A stretch of 64,000 nucleotides of DNA from contig NZ_BCWR01000010.1 in NCBI RefSeq assembly GCF_001592305.1, forward strand, positions 124,001-188,000, written 5' to 3'. The notes under the pieces were generated by a model. The model made no database searches, was not told the DNA's origin, and saw only the letters and a program-made list of their open reading frames with translations. A program made the translations under genes and the position numbers. Source of the stretch: Hydrogenophaga taeniospiralis CCUG 15921 (GTDB lineage Bacteria > Pseudomonadota > Gammaproteobacteria > Burkholderiales > Burkholderiaceae_C). Below are positions 27,720 through 35,987 of this stretch, piece by piece; position 1 is the first letter of the stretch; the number at the start of each line of letters is the position of its first letter.

Positions 27720-28529
27720 ATGACCACCGACTACCGCATCACCCAAGAACCCTACTACCAGCCGCAGAGCAACGAGGTCGCGCTGTACGAAGCCGCCTAC
27801 GCCGCGCGCCTGCCGATCATGCTCAAAGGCCCCACCGGCTGTGGCAAATCGCGCTTCGTCGAATACATGGCCTGGAAGCTCAAGCGGCCGCTCATCACCG
27901 TCGCCTGCAACGAAGACATGACCGCCTCCGACCTCGTGGGCCGCTACCTGCTCGAAGCCGGCGGCACGCGCTGGCTCGACGGCCCGCTCACCCATGCCGC
28001 GCGCATCGGCGCCATCTGCTACCTCGACGAAATCGTCGAAGCACGCCAGGACACCACGGTGGTGATCCACCCGCTTACCGACCATCGCCGCACCCTGCCG
28101 CTGGACAAGAAGGGCGAGCAGGTGCGCGCCCACCCGGACTTCCAGCTCGTCATCTCCTACAACCCCGGCTACCAGAACCTCATGAAGGACCTGAAGCCCT
28201 CCACCAAACAGCGCTTCGCCGCCTTCGATTTCGACTACCCGCCACCCGGGCAAGAAGCGCGCATCGTGGCCAGCGAAACCGGCATCGACGTGGCGCTGGC
28301 CGAACGGCTGGTGAAGATCGCCGTCGCCGCGCGCAACCTCAAGGGCCACGGTCTGGTCGAAGGCATCTCCACCCGCCTCATGGTCTACGCCGCCACGCTC
28401 ATGCAGCACGGCGTGGCGCCGCGCGACGCCTGCCGCATGGCGCTGGTGCGGCCCATCACCGACGACGCCGACATCCGTGAGACGCTGGACCACGCCATCG
28501 ACGCCGTGTTCGAGACCGTGCCGGCCTGA
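27720..28529 (+). CDS. cbbQ: AAA+ RuBisCO activase ATPase subunit
   Basis: A 269-residue MoxR-type AAA+ ATPase. Walker A is GPTGCGKS (residues 37-44), Walker B is CYLDEIVEAR, and the arginine-containing STKQRFAAFDF follows. With CbbO it forms a motor that removes inhibitory sugar phosphates from RuBisCO. The start ATG (MTTDYRITQEPYY) has GGAGA upstream. It lies 14 bp from cbbO and 437 bp after cbbM, so internal readthrough or a separate promoter is needed. Confidence 0.95.
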   Translation: MTTDYRITQEPYYQPQSNEVALYEAAYAARLPIMLKGPTGCGKSRFVEYMAWKLKRPLITVACNEDMTASDLVGRYLLEAGGTRWLDGPLTHAARIGAICYLDEIVEARQDTTVVIHPLTDHRRTLPLDKKGEQVRAHPDFQLVISYNPGYQNLMKDLKPSTKQRFAAFDFDYPPPGQEARIVASETGIDVALAERLVKIAVAARNLKGHGLVEGISTRLMVYAATLMQHGVAPRDACRMALVRPITDDADIRETLDHAIDAVFETVPA

Positions 28530-28543
28530 GCTCCGCCGACGCC

Positions 28544-30922
28544 ATGACCGCCACCGAAACCGCGAGCTTCCTGGAACGCCTGCCCGCGTGGCGCGCCCGG
28601 CTCGACACGCGTTTCCCCGAGGTGGACCCGGTGTTCGAGGCCTGCCTCGTGGATGCGGTGCGCGTGCTCAGCCCCGAGGGGCTGGACGCCTACCTCGATT
28701 ACGCGCGCACCCTCGGCAAGCTGGGCCGCGGCGTGGAGCCGATGCTGATCTTCCTGGCCGAGTGGCCGCAGGTGGCGCGCTCGCTCGGCGAAGACGCGCT
28801 GCCCGCCATCGCGGCCACCATCCACACGCTCTACAAGTCGCCCAACGGCAAGGCCATCGCGCCGTTCCTGCAGAGCCTGGCGGCGGTGGCGAGGCGACTG
28901 AGTCGTTCGCCGGGCCGCCCCAGGAACGACGGCACCCCCTCGGCGGGCCTGGCGCAGCCAGGGTTGGGGGCTTTGTCCTCGCGCGAACCGTTCCAGCGCT
29001 ACCTGAGCCTCTCGCTCGACTTCATGGAGCGCACCACCGGCTCCATCCACGGCCACCACCAGACCTTTGCCAGCCCCGGCCTGCCGCTGTTCTTCGAGCG
29101 CGCGCCGCAGCTGCTGGGCCTGCTCAGCGTGGGCGGACTGCAGCGCTGGGTGGAGTACGGCATCCGCAACCACCAGCACCACCCCGAACACCAGCGCGAC
29201 TACTTCGCCCTGCGCTCGGCCGACGCCCGGGCCGTGCTGCAGCGCGAGCGCCGCGGCACCCTGCTGGCCGACCACAGCCGAGTGCTCGACCTGTACCTGC
29301 AGGCCCTGTGGCAGCAAGAGGCGCTGCTCGTGCCCTACGCCACGACCCACCTGGGCGATGCCGCCGCGCCGGATGCGTCGGTGCCGCTGCGGCCTTACTT
29401 CGACGACCTGGGCATGCGCCTGCCCGACGTGCTCGACGACCGCGACGGCGTGCGCGGCATCGACCGCTACCGCGCCGCGCTCGCCCACATGGCCGGCCAC
29501 CGCCGCTGGAGCCAGCCGCAGGTGGCCGACAACTGGAGCCCGTTCCAGCGCCTGGCGGTGGAAACCTTCGAAGACGCGCGCATCGACACCCTGCTGCTGC
29601 GCGAATACCCCGGCCTGCGCGCCACGCTGCTGCGCCTGCACCCGCACCCGACCGAGGGCGCCTGCGACCCGGCCACGCACTCGTGCCTGCGCCACCGCCT
29701 GGCCATGCTCTCGCGCGCCATGCTTGATGCGCAGCACGGCTACACCGACCCGGACCTGCTTCACTTCTGCCAGCGTTTCCACCAGGCGCTGGCCGCAAGC
29801 GAGTCGAGCACGCAAGAGATGGCCAGCCTCGCGCTCTCGTGCGTGGCGCGTATCCGCCGCCAGAGCGACCAGCAGCCGAATGTGTTCTTCACCGACACCG
29901 AGGTGGACTACCGCGACGACAACCGCCACCTCTGGATCTACATCGAGGCCGGTGACGAAGAAGAGAGCTTCGAGCCGCCACCCCAGAGCGAAACCCCACC
30001 CGACGTGGCCGGCCTGCCGCCACGCCACTACCCCGAGTGGGACTACCAGAGCCAGACCTGGCGGCCCGACTGGGTGAGCCTCTACGAGCGCCTGCAACCC
30101 GGCGGCAACCCCGCCCACATCCACGCCATCCTGGCGCGCCACGCCGGGCTGGCCAAGCAGCTCAAGCGCCTGCTCGATCTGCTCAAGCCGCAGGACAAGG
30201 TTCGCATCCGTTTTCAGGAAGAGGGCAGCGAGCTGGACCTGGACGTGGCGATCCGTTCCTGGGTCGATGTCCAGAGCGGCGCCGCGCCCGACCCCCGCAT
30301 CAACATGAGCCGCCGCACCGACGGGCGCGACATCGCGGTGCTGCTGTTGCTCGACCTGTCGCAGTCACTCAACGAGCCGGTGTCATTGGGGTCTTCGGGT
30401 GGGAGCCAGCAGACCGTGCTCGACCTCAGCCGCGAAGCCGTCACCCTGCTGGCCTGGGCCATCGAGCAACTGGGCGATCCTTTCGCCATCGCGGGCTTCC
30501 ATTCCAACACCCGGCACGACGTGCGCTACCAGCACATCAAGGGGTTCGGGGAGCGCTTCGATGACGACGTGAAGGGCCGCCTGGCGGGCATCGAAGCGGG
30601 CTGGTCCACCCGCATGGGCGCGGCCCTGCGCCACGCCGGCCACTACCTGGGCGCGCGCCAGACGGACAAGAAGCTGCTGCTGATCCTCACCGACGGCCAG
30701 CCCAGCGACATCGACACGCCCGACGAACGCACCCTGATCGAAGACGCCCGCGAAGCCGTGCGCGAACTCGGCCAGGACGGCATCTACACCCACTGCATCA
30801 GCCTCGACCCTAAGGCCGACGCCTACGTGGGCGATATCTTCGGCGGGCGCCACACCGTGATCGACAACGTGCAGCGCCTGCCCGAGCGGTTGCCGCAGCT
30901 GTTCATGGCGCTCACGCGTTGA
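28544..30922 (+). CDS. cbbO: RuBisCO activase adaptor CbbO (NorD-like, VWA domain) with a repeat-derived insertion
   Basis: A 792-residue partner of CbbQ. The N-terminal helical part is followed by a C-terminal von Willebrand A domain (about residues 590-790) whose MIDAS motif is DLSQS, with TDGQPSDID further on. In CbbO this domain docks onto RuBisCO. Residues 120-144, encoded by 28901-28975, interrupt an otherwise conserved stretch: removing them restores VARRL-SSREPF. The 75-bp segment matches the repeat upstream of rhlE. The reading frame is kept, so the protein is probably intact in fold with an extra loop. Confidence 0.93.
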   Translation: MTATETASFLERLPAWRARLDTRFPEVDPVFEACLVDAVRVLSPEGLDAYLDYARTLGKLGRGVEPMLIFLAEWPQVARSLGEDALPAIAATIHTLYKSPNGKAIAPFLQSLAAVARRLSRSPGRPRNDGTPSAGLAQPGLGALSSREPFQRYLSLSLDFMERTTGSIHGHHQTFASPGLPLFFERAPQLLGLLSVGGLQRWVEYGIRNHQHHPEHQRDYFALRSADARAVLQRERRGTLLADHSRVLDLYLQALWQQEALLVPYATTHLGDAAAPDASVPLRPYFDDLGMRLPDVLDDRDGVRGIDRYRAALAHMAGHRRWSQPQVADNWSPFQRLAVETFEDARIDTLLLREYPGLRATLLRLHPHPTEGACDPATHSCLRHRLAMLSRAMLDAQHGYTDPDLLHFCQRFHQALAASESSTQEMASLALSCVARIRRQSDQQPNVFFTDTEVDYRDDNRHLWIYIEAGDEEESFEPPPQSETPPDVAGLPPRHYPEWDYQSQTWRPDWVSLYERLQPGGNPAHIHAILARHAGLAKQLKRLLDLLKPQDKVRIRFQEEGSELDLDVAIRSWVDVQSGAAPDPRINMSRRTDGRDIAVLLLLDLSQSLNEPVSLGSSGGSQQTVLDLSREAVTLLAWAIEQLGDPFAIAGFHSNTRHDVRYQHIKGFGERFDDDVKGRLAGIEAGWSTRMGAALRHAGHYLGARQTDKKLLLILTDGQPSDIDTPDERTLIEDAREAVRELGQDGIYTHCISLDPKADAYVGDIFGGRHTVIDNVQRLPERLPQLFMALTR
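28901..28975 (+). repeat. Intergenic-type repeat inserted in frame inside cbbO
   Basis: 75 bp (25 codons) starting AGTCGTTCGCCGGGCCGCCC. It has a GTCGTTC/GAACGAC stem and a CCTGGC-GCA-GCCAGG hairpin. It matches 21103-21176 along its length with scattered substitutions. The flanking codons CTG and TCC rejoin as the expected Leu-Ser of CbbO. Confidence 0.8.
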
Positions 30923-30935
30923 ACGACCGAATGGC

Positions 30936-33299
30936 TCACCGGGCTTGCGGTTCGCCACTGCGGACATGCCACCACGCCGGCAGCAGCCGCCGCACCTCGG
31001 CGCGGGCGTAGCGGTCGTCGAGCAGCCAGACCGTGCCGTGGTCTTGCTCGCTGCGGATCACGCGGCCCGCGGCCTGCACCACCTTCTGCACGCCGGGGAA
31101 CAGGTAGGTGTAGTCGTAGCCGCGGCCGAACTTCGCCTGCAGCCGGGCCTTGAGCTGTTCGTTCACCGGGTTCACCTGCGGCAGGCCGAGCGTGGCGATG
31201 AAGGCACCGATGAGCCGGCGCCCGGGCAGGTCGATGCCTTCCCCGAACGCACCGCCGAGCACCGCAAAACCGATGCCCTGGCCGCTGTCGGTGAAGCGGG
31301 CGATGAAGGCCTCGCGCTCGGGCTCACCCATGCCGCGCGACTGCGCCCAGACCGGGATGGCCGGGTGGCGCTGCTGCAGCCGGTCGAGCGCCTGCGCCAG
31401 GTAGTCGAAGCTGCTGAAAAACGCGAGGTAGTTGCCGGGCTCGGCCGCGAACTGCGCGGCCATGGTGTCGGCCATGGGCGTGAGCGAAGCCAGCCGGTCG
31501 GTCCAGCGGGTGGAGATGTGCGGCGCCACGCGCACCGCGAGCTGTTCGCCGGCAAACGGCGAGGGCACGTTCACGCGCAGGGTGTCGGCCGGCAGGCCCA
31601 GCAGGTCGGCCACGTAGTCCATGGGCGCGAGCGTGGCCGAGAACAGCGTGGCGCCGCGCACGGCGCTCCAGCGGTCCTGCAGCAGCGGGCCAGGCACGAG
31701 GTTGCGCAGGCTGATCAGCGGTTGCGCCATGCGAGTGCCGGGGGCAGGGTGGGGCGTGCGGGTGAGGTCGCAGAGGCTGTGCTCGCCGTGCAGCTCGGCC
31801 ACGCGCTGGAAGTGCAGCGCATCGAAGAACCAGGCCTGCAGCGGGCCGCCCGCGGCGTCTTGCGGGTGCAGCGCCAAGTGGTCGCCGATCTCGCCGCAGA
31901 GCTGTTGCAGCGCGGCGTTGAACGCGCCCGGGGGCTCGGGCAGCACGGTGTATTCACTCTCCTGTTCCCGCGCCAGCGCGTTCCACTGGCGGTGCAGCCG
32001 GTCGAGGCCTTTTTTCAGCGCGGCCGGCGCGTTGCGGCGCAGTGCCTGGAAGGCGGCAGGGTCGAGCTGGGCGCTGTACATGGCGCGGGCGCGTTCGATC
32101 AGGTTGTGCGCCTCGTCCACCAGCAGCGCGGTCTGCCAGCCGTGTTCGAGCGTGAGGCCGTGCCAGTGGGCGCCGAGGTCGAAGAAGTGGTTCACATCGC
32201 CCACGGCCACATCGCTCCAGCGCAGCATCTCCTGCCCCAGGTAGTAGGGGCACACGCTGTGTTCCAACGCGAGTTCGCGCAGCGCGGTCTTGTCCAGCCA
32301 GCCGGCCTGCGCCGCGGCGGCACGGGCCGCGGGCAGGCGGTCGTAGAAGCCGCGCGCGAGTGGGCAGGACTCGCCGTGGCAGGCCTTGTCCGGGTGTTCG
32401 CAGGCCTTGTCGCGCGCCACGCGTTCGAGCACGCGCAGCGGCAGCACCGGGCGCGCGGGCGCTTGGCTGGCGGCGCCGAGCCGCGCCAGCGCGTCCAGCG
32501 CGAGCTGGCGGCCGGTGGTGCGCGCGGTCAGGTAGAAGAGCTTGTCCAGCCCCTGCGCGGGCGCGGCCTTGAGCGCGGCGAACAGCGTGGCCGCCGTCTT
32601 GCCGATGCCGGTGGGCGCCTGCGCCATGAGCACGCGGCCGGCCGCGTGGGCGCGGTAGACGGCCTCGGCCAGCGCCCGCTGGCCGGCGCGGAATTCGGGA
32701 AAGGGAAAGACCAAGGCGCGCAAGGCGGCGTCGCGCGCGCTGCGGTGCGCCCGCTCCTGCCGGGCCCAGCCGCTGTAGCGTTCGCACAGGTCTTCGAAGT
32801 GCGCGCGCAGGGTGCTGGCGTTCTGGGTTTCCGAGAGCGGCGTTTCCTGGCCGGTGTCGATGTTGAAGTAAATCAATACCAGCTCGATGCGCTCCAGCCC
32901 GAGCTGTTCGCACAGCATCCAGCCGTAGACCCGGGCCTGCGCCCAGTGCAGGGCGCGCGCGTTGTCCGCGATCACCGCGGCGTCGCCGCGGTGGGTCTTG
33001 ATCTCTTCCAGACGCTGCGCGCTGGCGTCCCAGCCGTCCGCCCGGCCCTGCACGCGCAGACCGCGCCACTGGCTGGCCAGCGGCACCTCGCGCTGGTAAC
33101 CCGCGCCGCGCCGCGACGTCACCTCGCCATGGCCGGCCACGCCTTCGCTGCCGGAAGGCGAGGGCGTGAAGCGCAGATCCAGGTCGCCGCGGCGCGCCGC
33201 GAAATCGCACAGCGTGCGCACCGCCACGGCGCCCAGCGGAGCGTCGGCGGCGGCTTCGTCAACCAGTCGGGGCGTGGCGGTGTTCTCGGTCGGGCTCAT
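30936..33299 (-). CDS. RecB-like nuclease / XPD-DinG-type Fe-S helicase fusion
   Basis: A 787-residue protein. The N-terminal 165 residues form a PD-(D/E)XK domain of the RecB/Cas4 type: GRADGWD, then LEEIKTH (ExK), then the Q-x-x-x-Y motif QARVYGW. The rest is an XPD/Rad3-family superfamily 2 helicase. Its motifs are Walker A APTGIGKTAA, DEAH box LLVDEAHNLIERA, LFSATLAPMDY, and motif VI QAAGRVIRSEQDHG. Four cysteines (CEHPDKACHGESC and VCPYYLG) fit the 4Fe-4S cluster. A LexA-like box lies 19 bp upstream. The likely role is processing of DNA damage intermediates; partner and substrate are unknown. Confidence 0.9.
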   Translation of the reverse strand: MSPTENTATPRLVDEAAADAPLGAVAVRTLCDFAARRGDLDLRFTPSPSGSEGVAGHGEVTSRRGAGYQREVPLASQWRGLRVQGRADGWDASAQRLEEIKTHRGDAAVIADNARALHWAQARVYGWMLCEQLGLERIELVLIYFNIDTGQETPLSETQNASTLRAHFEDLCERYSGWARQERAHRSARDAALRALVFPFPEFRAGQRALAEAVYRAHAAGRVLMAQAPTGIGKTAATLFAALKAAPAQGLDKLFYLTARTTGRQLALDALARLGAASQAPARPVLPLRVLERVARDKACEHPDKACHGESCPLARGFYDRLPAARAAAAQAGWLDKTALRELALEHSVCPYYLGQEMLRWSDVAVGDVNHFFDLGAHWHGLTLEHGWQTALLVDEAHNLIERARAMYSAQLDPAAFQALRRNAPAALKKGLDRLHRQWNALAREQESEYTVLPEPPGAFNAALQQLCGEIGDHLALHPQDAAGGPLQAWFFDALHFQRVAELHGEHSLCDLTRTPHPAPGTRMAQPLISLRNLVPGPLLQDRWSAVRGATLFSATLAPMDYVADLLGLPADTLRVNVPSPFAGEQLAVRVAPHISTRWTDRLASLTPMADTMAAQFAAEPGNYLAFFSSFDYLAQALDRLQQRHPAIPVWAQSRGMGEPEREAFIARFTDSGQGIGFAVLGGAFGEGIDLPGRRLIGAFIATLGLPQVNPVNEQLKARLQAKFGRGYDYTYLFPGVQKVVQAAGRVIRSEQDHGTVWLLDDRYARAEVRRLLPAWWHVRSGEPQAR

Positions 33300-33317
33300 C
33301 TTGTGAGGGGCATGGTA

Positions 33318-33333
33318 CTGGATATATAGCCAT
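33318..33333. promoter_or_regulatory. Damaged LexA-like box upstream of the helicase gene
   Basis: CTGGATATATAGCCAT has an intact CTG half-site, but the other half reads CAT instead of CAG because the IS left end begins at 33330. The uninterrupted sequence would have read CTGGATATATAGTCAG. Confidence 0.6.
33322..33329. repeat. Left 8-bp target-site duplication ATATATAG
   Basis: Identical to 35973-35980 on the other side of the IS element. IS1595-family elements usually duplicate 8 bp of AT-rich target. Confidence 0.75.
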
Positions 33334-33395
33334 ATGTTTTACTTGACGTACCCACTTAGAAGGCAGATACTTGGCGTACCCGATCAGGAGCCGCC

Positions 33396-34322
33396 ATGTC
33401 TTACCTCTCGCAGCCACATTTTCACAACGAAGAAGCCGCATACGCTTTCGTAGAGTCACGCGTCTGGCCGAATGGCCCCGTGTGTCCTCACTGCGGTGGT
33501 ACTGAGCGGAACAAGCTGATGGGTGGCGCCTCTACCCGCATCGGCACCTACAAGTGCTATGACTGCCGCAAGCCGTTCACCGTCAAGGTCGGGACCATCT
33601 TTGAATCCAGCCATATCCCTCTGCGCTTGTGGCTCCAAGGCATCTACCTTGTCGCTGCCAGCAAGAAGGGTATCAGCGCCAACCAGCTTCACCGCACTCT
33701 TGGGATCACCCTGAAGAGTGCGTGGTTCATGGGCCACCGCATCCGTGAGGCTATGCGCGACGGCAGCAACGATCTGCTTGGTGGTGGCGGCTCCATCGTT
33801 GAAGCGGATGAAACCTACATGGCTGCGAAGCGCGGGGAGAAGGCCATTCAGGGTGGTGGACACCGCAGCAAAGTGGTGTCTCTCGTTTCCCGTGAAGGCA
33901 AGACCCGCTCCTTTCACATTGCAAACGTCGATGCGAAAAACCTCCACCCGATATTGATGGCGAACATCGCCAAAGACACTCACCTGATGACTGACGGTGC
34001 TGGTCATTACAAGAAGATCGGTCAAGAGTTCGATCTTCACGAGTCCACCAACCACGCGCAGAAGGAATATGCGAAGGACTCCAAGGTGCAAGGCGTTCGC
34101 ACCCACAGCAACACCGTAGAGTCCTACTTCGGCATCCTCAAGCGCGGCATTTCAGGCATCTATCACCACGTCAGTGAAGAACACCTGCAGCGCTACGTTG
34201 ATGAGTTCGATTTCCGCTTCTCTAACCGCAAGTCGCTGGGCATTGATGACAACCAGCGTGCCGACCTCCTGCTCAAGGGCGTCGTGGGCAAACGGCTGAC
34301 TTACGAAAGGGTTGCGCAATGA
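33396..34322 (+). CDS. IS1595-family (ISXO2-like) transposase
   Basis: A 308-residue transposase. The N-terminal zinc ribbon has CPHCGG and CYDC; the catalytic core has EADETYMAAKRG, LMTDGAGHYKKIG and HSNTVESYFGILKRGI, the DDE/DDN-type triad of the ISXO2 group. The segment FRFSNRK precedes the C-terminus. The ribosome site CAGGAG lies upstream of the ATG at 33396. All motifs are intact, so the element may be active. Its stop overlaps the next gene by four bases. Confidence 0.95.
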   Translation: MSYLSQPHFHNEEAAYAFVESRVWPNGPVCPHCGGTERNKLMGGASTRIGTYKCYDCRKPFTVKVGTIFESSHIPLRLWLQGIYLVAASKKGISANQLHRTLGITLKSAWFMGHRIREAMRDGSNDLLGGGGSIVEADETYMAAKRGEKAIQGGGHRSKVVSLVSREGKTRSFHIANVDAKNLHPILMANIAKDTHLMTDGAGHYKKIGQEFDLHESTNHAQKEYAKDSKVQGVRTHSNTVESYFGILKRGISGIYHHVSEEHLQRYVDEFDFRFSNRKSLGIDDNQRADLLLKGVVGKRLTYERVAQ

Positions 34323-34540
34323 AAACCCCGCAACCGCATGGCACTGGCGGGGCAAGGCGCCAAAGCCTCCCCGATGACCCAGAACAGTCGAAACGCTTCG
34401 AGGAAACGGCGCGGGAACTTGGAGCGGATGAGAGCGGACGCGTATTTGAGGCCGCTCTTGGGATACTGAAAAACACAAACGAAAAAGCCCCGTCCCAAGC
34501 CAAGCCGGAGACGGGGCGAAAAGTCAAAAAGTCGACTTAG
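34319..34540 (+). CDS. Small hydrophilic protein coupled to the transposase
   Basis: A 73-residue hydrophilic protein (MKTPQPHGTGGARRQSLPDD, ending GRKVKKST). Its start overlaps the transposase stop (ATGA), so it is translated with it. The centre, EETARELGADESGRVFEAAL, resembles short accessory ORFs behind ISXO2 transposases, but I do not recognise a named family. The end of the coding region also encodes a hairpin that can terminate minus-strand transcription. Confidence 0.7.
   Translation: MKTPQPHGTGGARRQSLPDDPEQSKRFEETARELGADESGRVFEAALGILKNTNEKAPSQAKPETGRKVKKST
34482..34517 (-). terminator. Minus-strand terminator inside the 73-codon gene
   Basis: Arms 34487-34494 (GCCCCGTC) and 34510-34517 (GACGGGGC). 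Read on the minus strand, the stem is followed by TTTTTC, so it would end the 40-codon gene at 34537-34659. Confidence 0.65.
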
Positions 34541-34659
34541 AACTCGAACGACATCTGTCCCGGGGGTGAGCGCCAGTGCTGGCAAACATCCTCCAACTTC
34601 CCGAAGCGATAGCGAACATAAGCACGAACGTGCACGGATTTGCGTTTGAAGAAGCGCAT
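34537..34659 (-). CDS. Small basic protein in the IS element
   Basis: A 40-residue protein starting MRFFKRKSVHVRAYVRYRFG and ending QMSFEF. Support comes from the GGAG site six bases before the ATG at 34659 and a minus-strand terminator just after the stop. It is Arg/aromatic-rich. No family recognised; expression not shown. Confidence 0.5.
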   Translation of the reverse strand: MRFFKRKSVHVRAYVRYRFGKLEDVCQHWRSPPGQMSFEF

Positions 34660-34997
34660 GGCGTTCTCCGTTTTTGTGCAAGGTTTTCCTTGCTGCGCGC
34701 CCGCCCAGGAAGTACACTTCCTCACCCCTCCAAAGGTGACTGGCGATGATGCGAACAAGGCTTAGGCCTCGCGTTGATACAGTCGAAACCCATCAGTGTT
34801 TGCGCACTGGTGGTCGCTTTCACCGGGCTTGCCCGGGTCGTTGAAAGTGGTGATGCCACCTCAGTGGCTGCCTCAGACCTTCGTAGTGCCCTTCTTGATC
34901 GGGCGGACACTACGAAGGTCTTCCTTTTTCCGCCCCGGCTGCAGCAGCCAGATCACCGGGGCCGACTCATCTCCTCACTGCTTTCTCCTTTTAGGTA
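34660..34997. other. Non-coding, hairpin-rich segment of the IS element
   Basis: About 340 bp without a convincing gene. It holds several short palindromes (CCGGGCTTGCCCGG near 34828; the terminator at 34875) and open frames without start signals. It may be a structured transcript or simply spacer between passenger genes. Confidence 0.5.
34875..34929. terminator. Perfect 14-bp inverted repeat, probable terminator
   Basis: Arms AGACCTTCGTAGTG (34875-34888) and CACTACGAAGGTCT (34908-34921), with a 19-base loop and TCCTTTTTC after it on the plus strand. It is placed where the 276-codon minus-strand gene ends, so a two-way role is possible. Confidence 0.6.
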
Positions 34998-35828
34998 TTA
35001 CTCGCCGTTGAGCAGCCGTTCGATGCGCTCCATGAGTTTTTCATCAAGTTCACCGTTAGCGCTCTTTGTTTCAAACAGCTTGATAAGGGTGGATAGATAC
35101 TGCGCTTTCACGTCACTCAAGGACTTGCTTTGGTTAGCACCCACGGCTGCTGACGATCCAGGGTTTGAACTTGGTGCTTGAGGCGGTTGTGTTGGGCCAT
35201 CGCCACCACCACCACCACCACCGAAACTAGGACCTGAATCTGCAGCAACCGGTGCTTGAGTGGCGTGGATGCCGGCACCGACATGAATCATTGGCACAAT
35301 CAGGTGGGTTTTTGCTCCTGCTCGCGTAGCAAAGAACCCGGCAGTTTCAGCACTCTCAATCAAAACACGGTAGGCAAGATCTACCCGACTTGGCAGAATT
35401 CCGTACTGGTTTCGCATGGCATTCTTCATGCCGAACTCTGGTGGAAGCTCTCGCCCCTTGAAGTCGTCATGAACACGGCGAAAAAGCTCGGCGTTGAAGA
35501 ACGCTTCGACAAGAGCATTTTTAGCTTCGTGGGGGTACGTCGGAGAGAGTATGGTGTGCGCAAGCGGGGTTGCCTGAAAAAGGTTCCCGCTCTTCTGAAC
35601 CAGCCCAAAGGTCCGGGCTGCACCGACTTTAGAAGCGAAGGCGCCATTGTTCGTGCCCTTGTATCCAAGGTACGTTGCCAAATGCTCAAGCGTACAAGCA
35701 CCGCCTCCCTGGACGTAGATCGCCTTGGGAACCTCGATGCTGTCTGCGAGGCTGTATTTTGGGAAGCTCAATTCGGACCGGCTCTGGCTCGTAGCCGGCT
35801 GCTGGACAGGAAGTTGTTCGACCGCCAT
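34998..35828 (-). CDS. Winged-helix passenger protein (DUF5343-like), function unknown
   Basis: A 276-residue protein. Residues about 25-90 look like a winged helix (ACTLEHLATYLGYKG, then ARTFGLVQKSGNLFQATPLA), and RVLIESAETAGFF follows. This arrangement is similar to DUF5343 proteins. Residues about 195-225 are a Gly/Pro-rich linker with a run of eight glycines. The C-terminal 45 residues form a short amphipathic helix (QYLSTLIKLFETK, ELDEKLMERIERLL). An AGAGG site precedes the ATG at 35828. It is a passenger of the IS; a regulatory or defence-related role is only a guess. Confidence 0.7.
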   Translation of the reverse strand: MAVEQLPVQQPATSQSRSELSFPKYSLADSIEVPKAIYVQGGGACTLEHLATYLGYKGTNNGAFASKVGAARTFGLVQKSGNLFQATPLAHTILSPTYPHEAKNALVEAFFNAELFRRVHDDFKGRELPPEFGMKNAMRNQYGILPSRVDLAYRVLIESAETAGFFATRAGAKTHLIVPMIHVGAGIHATQAPVAADSGPSFGGGGGGGDGPTQPPQAPSSNPGSSAAVGANQSKSLSDVKAQYLSTLIKLFETKSANGELDEKLMERIERLLNGE

Positions 35829-35968
35829 ATGACTCGCCTCTAATGCTGATTTGAAGTCTCGAAGTTTACTTCAACTCAGCAAAGTTAGAGGTACTCATTA
35901 CTTATACATTTTTGTTCTCTTTATTAGATTTTATATTGCCTGAAGAGCGGGTACGCAAAGTAAAACAG

Positions 35969-35984
35969 CTGGATATATAGTCAG
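35969..35984. promoter_or_regulatory. LexA-like (SOS) box upstream of the small nuclease gene
   Basis: CTGGATATATAGTCAG fits CTG-N10-CAG. Its first four bases belong to the right end of the IS if the duplication is 8 bp; the rest is host sequence. It lies three bases before the ATG at 35988, and TATAGT inside it could be a -10 box giving a leaderless transcript. Confidence 0.7.
35973..35980. repeat. Right 8-bp target-site duplication ATATATAG
   Basis: Partner of 33322-33329. Confidence 0.75.
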
Positions 35985-35987
35985 TTC

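Larger units (their letters stand above)
33330..35972 (+). mobile_element. IS1595-family insertion element with passenger genes (2,643 bp)
   Basis: The ends are 24-bp imperfect terminal inverted repeats, 33330-33353 and 35949-35972, matching at 20 of 24 positions. Both read CCA, then TGTTTTACTT, then CGTACCC inward. Flanks are the 8-bp duplication ATATATAG. Inside are an ISXO2-type transposase, a coupled 73-codon gene, a 40-codon minus-strand gene and a 276-codon minus-strand gene. Base composition is lower in GC than the chromosome around it. Standard IS1595 elements are near 1 kb, so this is a passenger-bearing form. Confidence 0.85.

Noticed and set aside
34774..35181. Plus-strand 135-codon frame in the IS element
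   Set aside because: No ribosome site. It crosses the terminator palindrome and is antisense to the 276-codon gene.
33318..35980. A 12-bp target duplication CTGGATATATAG for the IS
   Set aside because: It is present on both sides, but including CTGG breaks the symmetry of the terminal repeats (CCAxxTGTTTTAC at both ends). 8 bp is the family norm, so I kept 8 bp; the longer form cannot be fully excluded.
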